Source: a virus
Strand: one strand, 5' to 3'
DNA length: 64,000 nucleotides
IMG/VR virus record: IMGVR_UViG_3300042291_002084
Location: 1-64,000 of that record
Positions 6,500 to 13,476 of the stretch are shown piece after piece. Position 1 is the first letter of the stretch. The number at the start of each line of letters is the position of its first letter. The translations under genes were made by a program, and so were the position numbers. The notes beneath the pieces were generated by a model. That model made no database searches. It was not told the DNA's origin and was given only the letters and a program-made list of their open reading frames with translations.

Positions 6500-6516
6500 A
6501 GTAAATCTAGATAAAT

Positions 6517-6539
6517 AAAAAGCCCGATTTCTCGGGCTC
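6517..6539 (-). terminator. intrinsic terminator
   Basis: Minus-strand hairpin AGCCCGA-gaaa-TCGGGCT followed by TTTT, after gene 6546-6731. Confidence 0.8.
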
Positions 6540-6545
6540 AATCAT

Positions 6546-6731
6546 TTAATATCCGCGTTTAATAATTTGTTTAGTCTCATTAACTAATTCTTTTGCCTCT
6601 TCCTTAACCTTCTCTAAATTAGAATCAGGATGGTTCTGACGAAAGAATGTTACTATCTTAGGAACGTTTAACATTCCTGCATTGATTAATTCTGCGATCT
6701 CTGCTCTAATGTTTGTAGTTGTCATAATCAT
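6546..6731 (-). CDS. hypothetical helical protein, 61 aa
   Basis: Unrecognised; predicted two helices with a charged second half. Possible start at residue 1 or 3. Single-gene cassette with leader and terminator. Confidence 0.65.
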   Translation of the reverse strand: MIMTTTNIRAEIAELINAGMLNVPKIVTFFRQNHPDSNLEKVKEEAKELVNETKQIIKRGY

Positions 6732-6733
6732 TT

Positions 6734-6812
6734 AGTTTTTAAGTTATATAGTAAATATAACCAATCTTTAGATTAGTTTGTAGAATCGACAATAATAAAA
6801 GTCCAGAGACTC
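6734..6812. repeat. long direct repeat R1, copy b
   Basis: Second copy of the roughly 78-nt module at 6421-6499, again immediately upstream of an early gene. Confidence 0.85.
6738..6762 (-). promoter_or_regulatory. cassette leader/putative early promoter, copy 10
   Basis: Identical to copy 9; upstream of the ATG at 6731. Confidence 0.55.
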
Positions 6813-6828
6813 GATATAAATCTTCATG

Positions 6829-6849
6829 AAAAAACCCGATTTCTCGGGT
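6829..6849 (-). terminator. intrinsic terminator
   Basis: Minus-strand hairpin ACCCGA-gaaa-TCGGGT followed by a T tract, after gene 6858-7013. Confidence 0.8.
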
Positions 6850-6857
6850 CTGGTGAA

Positions 6858-7013
6858 TTACATTTGGATGAGGTCGACCACTTCTTCGCCGGTCGCTCGC
6901 CCGTCTCTGATAATCCCATAGTTTGGGTCCATTCCAGAAAGAATAACATCTTCGATGAGTGCCTCTAGCGTTGGGAACTCTTTAGTGTAGTAGTCGCAAT
7001 TTAAAGAATACAT
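6858..7013 (-). CDS. small acidic protein, 51 aa
   Basis: A 52-codon ATG frame that fills the gap between a perfect leader and a terminator, which is the main support. The product is acidic (Glu/Asp-rich helix at residues 15-24) with a central Gly-Met-Asp-Pro-Asn-Tyr-Gly loop. No family recognised. Confidence 0.65.
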   Translation of the reverse strand: MYSLNCDYYTKEFPTLEALIEDVILSGMDPNYGIIRDGRATGEEVVDLIQM

Positions 7014-7020
7014 AGTAGTT

Positions 7021-7090
7021 TAGTTTTTAAGTTATAATATAAATATAACCAATTACTCTTATTCGATAATGCGTTTATAATAATAAAAAG
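7021..7090. repeat. long direct repeat R2, copy a
   Basis: About 70 nt appear identical to 7365-7434. Contains a leader and the AT-rich spacer up to box A. Confidence 0.85.
7027..7050 (-). promoter_or_regulatory. cassette leader/putative early promoter, copy 11
   Basis: Minus strand GGTTATATTTATATTATAAC then TTAAAAAC, upstream of the ATG at 7013. Confidence 0.55.
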
Positions 7091-7117
7091 CTAGAGACCC
7101 TTGGCCAGTCTGCAAAG

Positions 7118-7137
7118 AAAAACCCGATCTCTCGGGC
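7118..7137 (-). terminator. intrinsic terminator
   Basis: Minus-strand hairpin CCCGA-gaga-TCGGG followed by TTTTTC, after gene 7145-7357. Confidence 0.75.
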
Positions 7138-7144
7138 TTAATTA

Positions 7145-7357
7145 TTACTTGGATAGGATTAACATTCCACCACTTGCTTTGATTTTAAATCCAGCTTCTT
7201 TTAGGATTAGTGTGATCTCTCTCCTTACGTTCGATGCTGGAACAATTGATCTGGATACGCTTCTAAAATGATATGAGTGACCTGGTGCAGAATCCGGTAA
7301 ATCATTACCATCAATAAATCCTTTAGCGTTTAATAATTGGATTGCTTCTTTTAACAT
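7145..7357 (-). CDS. hypothetical small basic protein, 70 aa
   Basis: Unrecognised. The order helix, loop, helix with Arg-Arg-Glu-Ile-Thr-Leu-Ile-Leu-Lys-Glu, then a short beta hairpin at the end, resembles small DNA- or RNA-binding folds, but no signature is decisive. Single-gene cassette. Confidence 0.7.
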   Translation of the reverse strand: MLKEAIQLLNAKGFIDGNDLPDSAPGHSYHFRSVSRSIVPASNVRREITLILKEAGFKIKASGGMLILSK

Positions 7358-7364
7358 AGTTATT

Positions 7365-7434
7365 TAGTTTTTAAGTTATAATATAAATATAACCAATTAC
7401 TCTTATTCGATAATGCGTTTATAATAATAAAAAG
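7365..7434. repeat. long direct repeat R2, copy b
   Basis: Second copy of the 70-nt module at 7021-7090. Confidence 0.85.
7371..7394 (-). promoter_or_regulatory. cassette leader/putative early promoter, copy 12
   Basis: Identical to copy 11; upstream of the ATG at 7357. Confidence 0.55.
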
Positions 7435-7462
7435 CGGGAGACTCGCTAACTAGCGGACAAAA

Positions 7463-7487
7463 GAAAGGGTCAACCTTCGCCGACCCA
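7463..7487 (-). terminator. intrinsic terminator (weak tail)
   Basis: Minus-strand hairpin with arms GGGTC and GACCC around an imperfect inner stem, then CTTTCTTTT. Follows gene 7510-7731. Confidence 0.55.
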
Positions 7488-7509
7488 ATCCCTAACTTAA
7501 AACAATATC

Positions 7510-7731
7510 TTATCTTTCCAAGATTACCCAGTCTCCAAAGTGTCGATCAAATACTTGAAGAAGATTTTCATAATCACCTGACATCATCTCTTCAACGATT
7601 GGATCAGGATTATCTCCACTGTCTCGAATGAATACTCTCGCTAATCCAATTAAATGGAAGGCATTACCCTCTGGTCCAGTTAAGTCAATAACTAGGGGTC
7701 CTTTCTCTTTTAATTCTTTTTTTCTAATCAT
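7510..7731 (-). CDS. conserved hypothetical phage protein, 73 aa
   Basis: The stretch Pro-Leu-Val-Ile-Asp-Leu-Thr-Gly-Pro-Glu-Gly-Asn-Ala-Phe (residues 12-25) is a motif I recall in uncharacterised proteins of several phages. The rest is acidic. Role unknown. Cassette with leader at 7743-7766. Confidence 0.7.
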   Translation of the reverse strand: MIRKKELKEKGPLVIDLTGPEGNAFHLIGLARVFIRDSGDNPDPIVEEMMSGDYENLLQVFDRHFGDWVILER

Positions 7732-7742
7732 CTTATTTGTTG

Positions 7743-7766
7743 TTAGGTTATATAGTAAATATAACT
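7743..7766 (-). promoter_or_regulatory. cassette leader/putative early promoter, copy 13
   Basis: Minus strand GTTATATTTACTATATAACC, upstream of the ATG at 7731. Confidence 0.55.
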
Positions 7767-7863
7767 ATTATACTCTAATGGGTAATGCGTCAACTAACAA
7801 AAAAGTCCAGAGACCACAAAGGCAAGTCATGATCAGACCTGCCTAGTAATTTTGGATTTGGGA

Positions 7864-8457
7864 TTAGTTTTTTCTTACCATACCAAGTTTGGAGATAATC
7901 GTGTTGATTACTGATCCAATTAGAGACCCTCCATTTACTGTAGCAACCTGGCCATTTACACCGGTTGGAGCTCCTTTTGCTGGTGCCTTTTCAATTGGAA
8001 TAGCAGCCAACTTTGGGTCTGCGCTTAGGTGTTGAGTAAGAGCATCGATAACTCCTTGATCGATCATAGCGTCCTTTGCAAAAGGCTTCGCGATAGTAAT
8101 AATAGCATTCATTAAACCCGAATCAAGTTTATCGTAGAGGCTAAGAATCACCTGACCTTGAGACATCTTGTTATCTACTGCCATACGATCAATCATACCC
8201 ATCGTACTTGCATACACTGGTTGCATGATTGCATCAACAGCTGCCTTGTTCTCTGGAGATCCTTTAGTATATTTCGGATCATCATTATCCCCAACCTGAG
8301 CGTTTAGGATTTTCGCTTTTTCACTGCCCGCAGTATTAGCACTAATCGAATCGATCAGACCTTTAAAGTCGTCTCTATATCGAGTTACTAATTTCAAGAA
8401 TCCAATACTTTTAGATTCAAATAACTGATGAGCATCTCTAGTTAATAGGTGTTTCAT
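7864..8457 (-). CDS. tagged putative virion-internal protein, 197 aa
   Basis: Residues 1-14 (MKHLLTRDAHQLFE, then Ser) fit the window-wide tag: a short basic/aromatic start ending in Leu/Ile/Phe-x-Glu. The body is helical (residues 20-150), followed by an Ala/Pro/Gly-rich linker and a hydrophobic C-terminal segment (about 175-192). Unlike its early neighbours it has a GATAAATAA late-type promoter and no cassette leader, so it is probably expressed late. By analogy with T4 internal proteins the tag may direct it into the prohead and be removed after Glu14. Body function unknown. Confidence 0.7.
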   Translation of the reverse strand: MKHLLTRDAHQLFESKSIGFLKLVTRYRDDFKGLIDSISANTAGSEKAKILNAQVGDNDDPKYTKGSPENKAAVDAIMQPVYASTMGMIDRMAVDNKMSQGQVILSLYDKLDSGLMNAIITIAKPFAKDAMIDQGVIDALTQHLSADPKLAAIPIEKAPAKGAPTGVNGQVATVNGGSLIGSVINTIISKLGMVRKN

Positions 8458-8473
8458 AGTAATAGTTTTCTTA

Positions 8474-8482
8474 TTATTTATC
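8474..8482 (-). promoter_or_regulatory. late promoter GATAAATAA
   Basis: Matches the T4 late -10 box (TATAAATA) with G at position 1. It lies about 17 nt upstream of the ATG at 8457. Confidence 0.65.
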
Positions 8483-8504
8483 TAGAGACCGGCTAGGATA
8501 AGAC

Positions 8505-8529
8505 AAAAAGAAACCGGATTACTCCGGTC
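8505..8529 (-). terminator. intrinsic terminator
   Basis: Minus-strand hairpin ACCGGA-gtaa-TCCGGT then TTCTTTTTG, after gene 8536-8883. Confidence 0.7.
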
Positions 8530-8535
8530 TATCAC

Positions 8536-8883
8536 TTAATAGAAAAGACTAAGTAGTCCAGCCACTTCTTCCTCACTTGCTCTTCTAAAAGAGTCCCGAT
8601 CCGGAGTCAGGCTAGGATGAGCACTAACCGCTTGGTGATAAGCTTCTTCTAGACTAGTCGCCCATTCCTGATTCCAACCACCCTCTTCAAAATTATAGGT
8701 CCACTCTACCTTGGTAACGGGTCCCGATCCTAGGTGACTCAGCTGACGAGCAACAAAATACTCTAGACTTTCAGCAGCTTTCCTGATTCCTGCCCTGTCT
8801 CCAGCTTGGGTAGCCTCAACCAACTTACCACTCCAGTATTCTATCTTCTTAGCATACCCGTTTTCATAATTAAATTTTTTCAT
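8536..8883 (-). CDS. hypothetical protein, 115 aa
   Basis: Unrecognised soluble protein. Residues 1-48 are probably helical; residues 62-75 hold a Trp-rich strand segment; the end is helical and acidic. Leader-type promoter upstream and its own terminator. Confidence 0.7.
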   Translation of the reverse strand: MKKFNYENGYAKKIEYWSGKLVEATQAGDRAGIRKAAESLEYFVARQLSHLGSGPVTKVEWTYNFEEGGWNQEWATSLEEAYHQAVSAHPSLTPDRDSFRRASEEEVAGLLSLFY

Positions 8884-8896
8884 AGTCTTTAAGTCT

Positions 8897-8920
8897 TTAA
8901 GTTATACTATAAATATAACC
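8897..8920 (-). promoter_or_regulatory. cassette leader/putative early promoter, copy 14
   Basis: Minus strand GGTTATATTTATAGTATAAC, upstream of the ATG at 8883. Confidence 0.55.
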
Positions 8921-8986
8921 ATAATACTCTAATGGATAATGCGTTTACTAAGATAAATTTAATAAATGTCTAGAGACACTTTTGGA

Positions 8987-9190
8987 TTAACCAATAGTGT
9001 AGGGAAGTTGCGCGCCACTTTGGTCAAGTACACTAGCCGCTTTTACTAGAGTCGAGATTCGGTTATACATACCCGTTGCATACTTCTTCATGCCCTCTAC
9101 AACTTCTGCACTTGGATCTTTTATATCCTTCAACATGTCTAATACCATGCCATTAATAAATTGCTCTTTTACTTCATCTGTTATTGCCAT
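8987..9190 (-). CDS. hypothetical helical protein, 67 aa
   Basis: Unrecognised, mostly helical. It has no standard cassette leader; instead the ATG follows a purine-rich stretch (AGAAGAGAGAAAAAAGAAG) adjoining the GC-rich region. Last minus-strand gene before the transcription switch. Confidence 0.6.
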   Translation of the reverse strand: MAITDEVKEQFINGMVLDMLKDIKDPSAEVVEGMKKYATGMYNRISTLVKAASVLDQSGAQLPYTIG

Positions 9191-9199
9191 CTTTCTTCT

Positions 9200-9800
9200 T
9201 TTTTCTCTCTTCTACTCTCTCCTAACCTAGAGTTTTCAAGAGACGGTATAGGACAGACAAAAAACGGGTCCAACTGGTCGAACTTCCCAAACAGAGACGC
9301 TACAGGATTAAAGATGTCTAGCTTAGACGTCTGGCCGAACGCCTGAGACCGGTTAACTAGATAGCTAGCTAGCCAGACTAGTCGAATACTGGCTCCAGGT
9401 ACCGGCCAGGCTAGGTCAGCCCGACCAGCCGAGGAGATATCTGCCCCAGGAGACAAAAATCGGCCCCTGGCTGCCCCCAGGAGCGCCTGGCCGAGCGCCT
9501 GCTAGATAGGCTAGATAGGGCTAGACAGACAGGCTAGCAAAATAATGATGAAAAAGATGATTTCAAATTAAATTTTGTAACTATAGGCCACTCCTGCCCC
9601 GAAAAAAGTCCTCCTCCCCGAGCCCCGAGACTCCCCCATGGCCATGAGTCCTTCTCCAGGTAAATTACTCCCCGTGTACCCGCCCGTGTATACCTTTATA
9701 TAAGACTCGTGGTGACACTCAACCCCTCTTCCCCTAGTAAAATGTCCCCTCTTCTCTAGACAAAAAATCCCCCAGGAAAATTATATATTTTTTTCCTTTC
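9200..9800. other. GC- and CTAG-rich noncoding switch region
   Basis: About 600 bp without a convincing gene, lying between minus-strand early genes and plus-strand late genes. The first part is far richer in G and C than the rest of the window. About ten CTAG tetramers fall within 9310-9540, some in tandem near 9355-9375 and 9510-9535. The second part (9590-9780) is a C-rich, strand-biased stretch. It may hold an origin, a genome-end or packaging signal, or control sites; the sequence alone does not decide. Confidence 0.6.
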
Positions 9801-9805
9801 TTAAG

Positions 9806-9814
9806 TATAAATAA
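9806..9814 (+). promoter_or_regulatory. late promoter TATAAATAA
   Basis: Exact match to the T4 late -10 box, 16 nt before the ATG at 9830. First late promoter of the plus-strand block. Confidence 0.75.
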
Positions 9815-9829
9815 TAAAAAATTTAGATT

Positions 9830-10225
9830 ATGAAAAATAATGTAAAAAACTTTAGTCAATTCGTGAATGAAAGCGGACTGGGATATGGCTGGGCAAATCG
9901 TAAAGACCTACGTAAAGAACTAGTTGGAGGTAAAGGTCAAAAAAGAGAATATGATGAGCTTTCAGAACCAGATAGAATGGAGCTAGAAGGTCTATTTGCT
10001 AGTATTAACTTACGTGGAGAAGAAAGAGCAAAGTTAATACTTGCTAACTTTACTAATAAACTTTCAAAATTTAACACACTTGAAGAAATTAAGGCTGCAC
10101 TTGAAATTGCTCGTGAAGAGTTAGATACTAAGTTCGCGCCTGGAGATAATGAAGAGTCAAACTGGAGTGGTCGTGACTCTTCAGCAGGTGAAGAAGGATA
10201 TTATGACCAAGAAGAAGAATATTAA
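9830..10225 (+). CDS. tagged putative internal protein, 131 aa
   Basis: Begins with the tag MKNNVKNFSQFVNE followed by Ser. The tag closely resembles those of the next genes, while the bodies differ. Body: charged, helical from residue 35 to 105, with an acidic Glu/Tyr-rich tail. Transcribed from a TATAAATAA late promoter, apparently with the following three genes. Probably packaged in the capsid with cleavage after Glu14; body function unknown. Confidence 0.75.
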   Translation: MKNNVKNFSQFVNESGLGYGWANRKDLRKELVGGKGQKREYDELSEPDRMELEGLFASINLRGEERAKLILANFTNKLSKFNTLEEIKAALEIAREELDTKFAPGDNEESNWSGRDSSAGEEGYYDQEEEY

Positions 10226-10245
10226 ATAAATAAAAAATTTAGATT

Positions 10246-10626
10246 ATGAAAAACAGGGTAAAGAGATTTGGTCAATTCATCAATGAAAACATGCATGATG
10301 AAGATATGGAATTTACACCTAGACAACAGGAATATCTGGACTCATATGCAAACGATCGCCATAGCGAATATAATGAGTTAAAAGGAGAACTTGGAAGAGA
10401 ACAAGGAGCTAGACCAAAAGCAGCTATTATCTGGAACCCTGAGACAAAGGATATAGAGATAATTTTTATGTCTGATCCTACTCGCGATCAACACGGTTTC
10501 GAAGACGAAAAAGAAGCAAACCCTGAGGTTGAGATCTACTTTGTAGAATTCGATGAGACTGCGTCAATCAGAACAGTCGGTGGAGAGCTTGATCTAGAAG
10601 ACGTTAAAGTATTAGGAAGGCTGTAA
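10246..10626 (+). CDS. tagged putative internal protein, 126 aa
   Basis: Tag MKNRVKRFGQFINE followed by Asn. The body starts with an acidic stretch and a Tyr-rich helix and contains several beta-type segments (residues 60-115). An AATAAATA box and the leader AAAAATTTAGATTATG are repeated upstream, as before 9830. No known domain recognised. Confidence 0.75.
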   Translation: MKNRVKRFGQFINENMHDEDMEFTPRQQEYLDSYANDRHSEYNELKGELGREQGARPKAAIIWNPETKDIEIIFMSDPTRDQHGFEDEKEANPEVEIYFVEFDETASIRTVGGELDLEDVKVLGRL

Positions 10627-10641
10627 AAAAATATTCAAGTA

Positions 10642-11130
10642 ATGATACTAGGATTTAATGATTTTATAAATGAGGAAACTCAAGAAAATAGAAATTATCG
10701 CTGGGCTGGGATAAAAAAAGATAGAGCAGATCAATTTATGCGGCAGGCAATGAGCAACAATCGTGATTCTAGATATTTAGCAGCTAAAAGTAAATATTGT
10801 AATGAGGAAGGTTTACGTATATTAATGAATGATCGCGACCCAAGTATTCGAAGAAGAGTAGCATTGAATCCATATACCCCAGCGAGTATTTTAAAAGATA
10901 TGTTGCACGATGAAAAACTTCACCTATTAATCGCATCTAATCCTAATGCTTCACCGGAAATTCTTCGTGAACTATCAAGCTCAACTGATGATCAAGTTAT
11001 ATCTAAAATTGCTGGAAATAGAAATGCGCCAATTGACCTACTACTTAAATTGGAAAACTATCCAGATGGGGTAACTAGAGGAAATGCTAAACGTAACAAG
11101 ACGCATATTGCCTGGAGAGCTGCTCAATGA
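10642..11130 (+). CDS. tagged LRV-repeat protein, 162 aa
   Basis: Tag MILGFNDFINE, then about four helical repeats of the LRV type (Val-Ala-x-Asn-Pro-x-Thr-Pro-x-x-x-Leu) from residue 45 to 150. Recognisable units begin near Ala-Leu-Asn-Pro, Ala-Ser-Asn-Pro and Ala-Gly-Asn-Arg. LRV repeats form short right-handed solenoids that probably bind partners. The gene at 13477-13992 is a second tagged LRV protein. Sixteen bases separate it from the upstream gene, so it is in the same late operon. Confidence 0.75.
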   Translation: MILGFNDFINEETQENRNYRWAGIKKDRADQFMRQAMSNNRDSRYLAAKSKYCNEEGLRILMNDRDPSIRRRVALNPYTPASILKDMLHDEKLHLLIASNPNASPEILRELSSSTDDQVISKIAGNRNAPIDLLLKLENYPDGVTRGNAKRNKTHIAWRAAQ

Positions 11131-11164
11131 TCTATAATAAATAAATAAATAAAAAATTTAAGTT

Positions 11165-11524
11165 ATGAAAAATAATGTAAAACGATTCGGTCAATTCATC
11201 AATGAAGGATATCGAGAAGACGGGAGTCATAGTGGCTACCAAGAAATGAAAGGTCAGCGTGGAGAACCAACTAAAGGAATAGCAGTTTGGGAATTTGGTG
11301 AGGGCTTTGGAGCAGAATGGTCAACAGTTTCGTATGCTGGAAAAGAAATGGACGTTCCATTCGACGGTGACGAAGATTATGCTGACGACGGTAACTTTAC
11401 ACAAGAAGGATTTAGTAAAATCTTTAAATGTGCTGAAGAACTTGGCGCTGATCCAGAGATGGTGTATTCAGCGGAAGATGGTAAACTTATATATTCAGAC
11501 CAGGATGTAAGTCAAGGTATATAA
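11165..11524 (+). CDS. tagged putative internal protein, 119 aa
   Basis: Tag MKNNVKRFGQFINE followed by Gly, nearly the same as in 9830 and 10246. The body is acidic with aromatic residues and no recognised motif. Last gene of the first late operon, followed by a strong terminator. Confidence 0.75.
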   Translation: MKNNVKRFGQFINEGYREDGSHSGYQEMKGQRGEPTKGIAVWEFGEGFGAEWSTVSYAGKEMDVPFDGDEDYADDGNFTQEGFSKIFKCAEELGADPEMVYSAEDGKLIYSDQDVSQGI

Positions 11525-11542
11525 TTAAAACCCAAATTTATT

Positions 11543-11570
11543 AAGGGACTCTAATCGGGGTCCCTTTTTT
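11543..11570 (+). terminator. intrinsic terminator
   Basis: AGGGACT-ctaatc-GGGGTCCCT followed by six T. Confidence 0.85.
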
Positions 11571-11587
11571 ATTTTCAAGACTTTAAG

Positions 11588-11596
11588 TATAAATAA
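11588..11596 (+). promoter_or_regulatory. late promoter TATAAATAA
   Basis: Exact T4-type late box, 17 nt before the ATG at 11613. Confidence 0.75.
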
Positions 11597-11612
11597 TAAA
11601 AAGTATCCAACT

Positions 11613-12182
11613 ATGAAATACCTTACTCGCTATCCTAAACCTCTATTGGAAAATGATGATGAAGATGATAGTGATCTTCTACTTGATTTTGAAGCGTTAG
11701 GTCTCCTAAAGCCAGAACAGATGGCAGAATCCCGACGCGCCAAATTTATCCAGAGTCTAGTAGATCTATTTAGTAGAGTAGGTATTGAGTGGAGAGATAC
11801 TGCCTCAAGTCAATCCCGAAGTCGTGGTACCCAAGTTCCTCGACTAACTGAAGAGGAAGCCTATCAATTGGTTATGAGTGCCGCACCTGATATTATCCAG
11901 AGTTTAAGCCGTAATCGAGCTACGAAATTAACTCGTATCCATCAGGAGATCTCTTCATTAGGGGATTGGACTCGACCTGATAATCCCTTAACCTATTGGA
12001 TTCAACCAGCTGGGGTACGAACACAATATTATGGCAGATTCTCCCCAACTACCCCTAAGCCAACAGTCTCAAGTTTTATTAAATTTAATGGTGAACTTAC
12101 CCCAAAGGAGATGATTGCACTCTTTGTAAATCAAGTGGCTATTGACTTGTCACCTCGACTAATCCACCGATCCCAAAGGTAA
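11613..12182 (+). CDS. tagged hypothetical protein, 189 aa
   Basis: N-terminus MKYLTRYPKPLLE followed by Asn fits the tag, though it lacks the usual Phe. Next comes an Asp-rich patch (residues 15-24) and a helical, Arg-rich body with no recognised domain. It has its own late promoter. About 115 bp of noncoding sequence follow before the next promoter. Confidence 0.7.
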   Translation: MKYLTRYPKPLLENDDEDDSDLLLDFEALGLLKPEQMAESRRAKFIQSLVDLFSRVGIEWRDTASSQSRSRGTQVPRLTEEEAYQLVMSAAPDIIQSLSRNRATKLTRIHQEISSLGDWTRPDNPLTYWIQPAGVRTQYYGRFSPTTPKPTVSSFIKFNGELTPKEMIALFVNQVAIDLSPRLIHRSQR

Positions 12183-12267
12183 GGGTGACGGCCTCGCCCC
12201 CTTATAATATAGCGACTCTTCTCTGGAATCTTATCCAAACAATTTGAGGAGTCCCTCTTTAGCCAAG

Positions 12268-12276
12268 GATAAATAA
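12268..12276 (+). promoter_or_regulatory. late promoter GATAAATAA
   Basis: Late-type box 22 nt before the ATG at 12298. Confidence 0.65.
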
Positions 12277-12297
12277 CTAAAATAAATTAGCTATTTT

Positions 12298-13461
12298 ATG
12301 TTGCATATCCAGGATTATTGGCACTTTATTAGTGAACAGGAAAAGTTTAGTCTTGACCCTAAACAGCTACCCCAAAAGTCAGATCGACTAGGTAAAGGTG
12401 GAAGTTTCGAGACAAGTCTCTATGGTAACAAGACTAAAGAGGAATATTTCAAAATACTTAAAGCCAAAGACCCCAAAACAATTAAGAGGATACGTTTGAT
12501 CTTTCCTGGTAATAACTGGGAAGTGATTGCCCTAAAATTGGTTAAAACACTAGGCGTAGTTACTGGAGTATTTACCAATATTGAGACTGCTAATAGATTT
12601 ATTAATGGATTAGTAAGCAAAGGCGTAACTGCAGACGAATTAGTAATTGGTTCACATGGCCAATATGGACAATTGTTGTCACCTAAACAGGGAGACTCAT
12701 ACTATTTTGACAATAGCTTTCTTAAATCATTTAAACCACTGGTTCACAAAGGCACAAAAGTATTTTTTACTGCCTGTCATGGAGCAGATTATCTAGATTC
12801 ACTTAAGGATGCATCCGAAAAACTTGGAGTGCCGGTATATGGCTCAGCAGGTATCTATAACTATATAACCAATGCAAGTGAAAAAGGTTTCTATCTTTGT
12901 TTTCCTGCAAAATTTGAAACGGGCAAGGAAAAGTCAATTTCCGCAGTCTACTTGGATAGTGAAACAAACGGTTATCGAATTACCTGGAAAGAGGGCGACA
13001 CTCAGGGAGTAACTGGAGAAAAGGTAAGAGTAACACTAGACCCTTCTATATTTGGAATAAAACTTGCACCAATTACAATTGGAACTCAACCAATAAATAT
13101 AGAAACCGCTCGAACTTCCGAAGTTCGCGCAGCTAATTCAGTAATGAGAGTAGATGTTGACCTATTGCAAGAACTAGAAAAATCAATGTATACTGACCCA
13201 GCAATATATGCTAAATTTAAAGCTAAGCTTAATAGGATGCCAGGTAACGATAAGTGGGACAAGCAGGTAGCACTTCAAAAATCCCTAATTGATAATTTCA
13301 ACAAGGGCCTAGTTAAGATTGAAATTAGTAAAGCTTCTAATTGGGTAAATATCAAGACACTAAAGGATGTAACCTTCTATAAAGAAATAGACAATCAATA
13401 TCTTTTAAATCATGGGCTATGTAAAAGATACGATAATCCACCAGTGAGCTGGCTAGACTAA
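12298..13461 (+). CDS. tagged caspase-like (clan CD) cysteine protease, 387 aa
   Basis: Tag MLHIQDYWHFISE, then a domain with the two hallmarks of clan CD peptidases. A hydrophobic strand runs into His-Gly (Leu-Val-Ile-Gly-Ser-His120-Gly). A second strand ends in Ala-Cys-x-Gly (Val-Phe-Phe-Thr-Ala-Cys160-His-Gly). These match the His/Cys dyad of caspases, gingipains and DUF4347-type domains. After Cys160 the sequence Val-Pro-Val-Tyr-Gly-Ser resembles the next strand of that fold. Residues 200-387 are an unassigned C-terminal region. If the tag works as in T4, this protease is carried in the capsid and delivered to the host. Activity and substrate are unknown. Confidence 0.75.
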   Translation: MLHIQDYWHFISEQEKFSLDPKQLPQKSDRLGKGGSFETSLYGNKTKEEYFKILKAKDPKTIKRIRLIFPGNNWEVIALKLVKTLGVVTGVFTNIETANRFINGLVSKGVTADELVIGSHGQYGQLLSPKQGDSYYFDNSFLKSFKPLVHKGTKVFFTACHGADYLDSLKDASEKLGVPVYGSAGIYNYITNASEKGFYLCFPAKFETGKEKSISAVYLDSETNGYRITWKEGDTQGVTGEKVRVTLDPSIFGIKLAPITIGTQPINIETARTSEVRAANSVMRVDVDLLQELEKSMYTDPAIYAKFKAKLNRMPGNDKWDKQVALQKSLIDNFNKGLVKIEISKASNWVNIKTLKDVTFYKEIDNQYLLNHGLCKRYDNPPVSWLD

Positions 13462-13476
13462 AATAATAAGTGGTAA

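Noticed and set aside
9181-9456. Open frame of 91 codons in the GC-rich switch region
   Set aside because: Its composition follows the local GC and CTAG richness, it overlaps the start of gene 8987-9190 and it has no leader or promoter.
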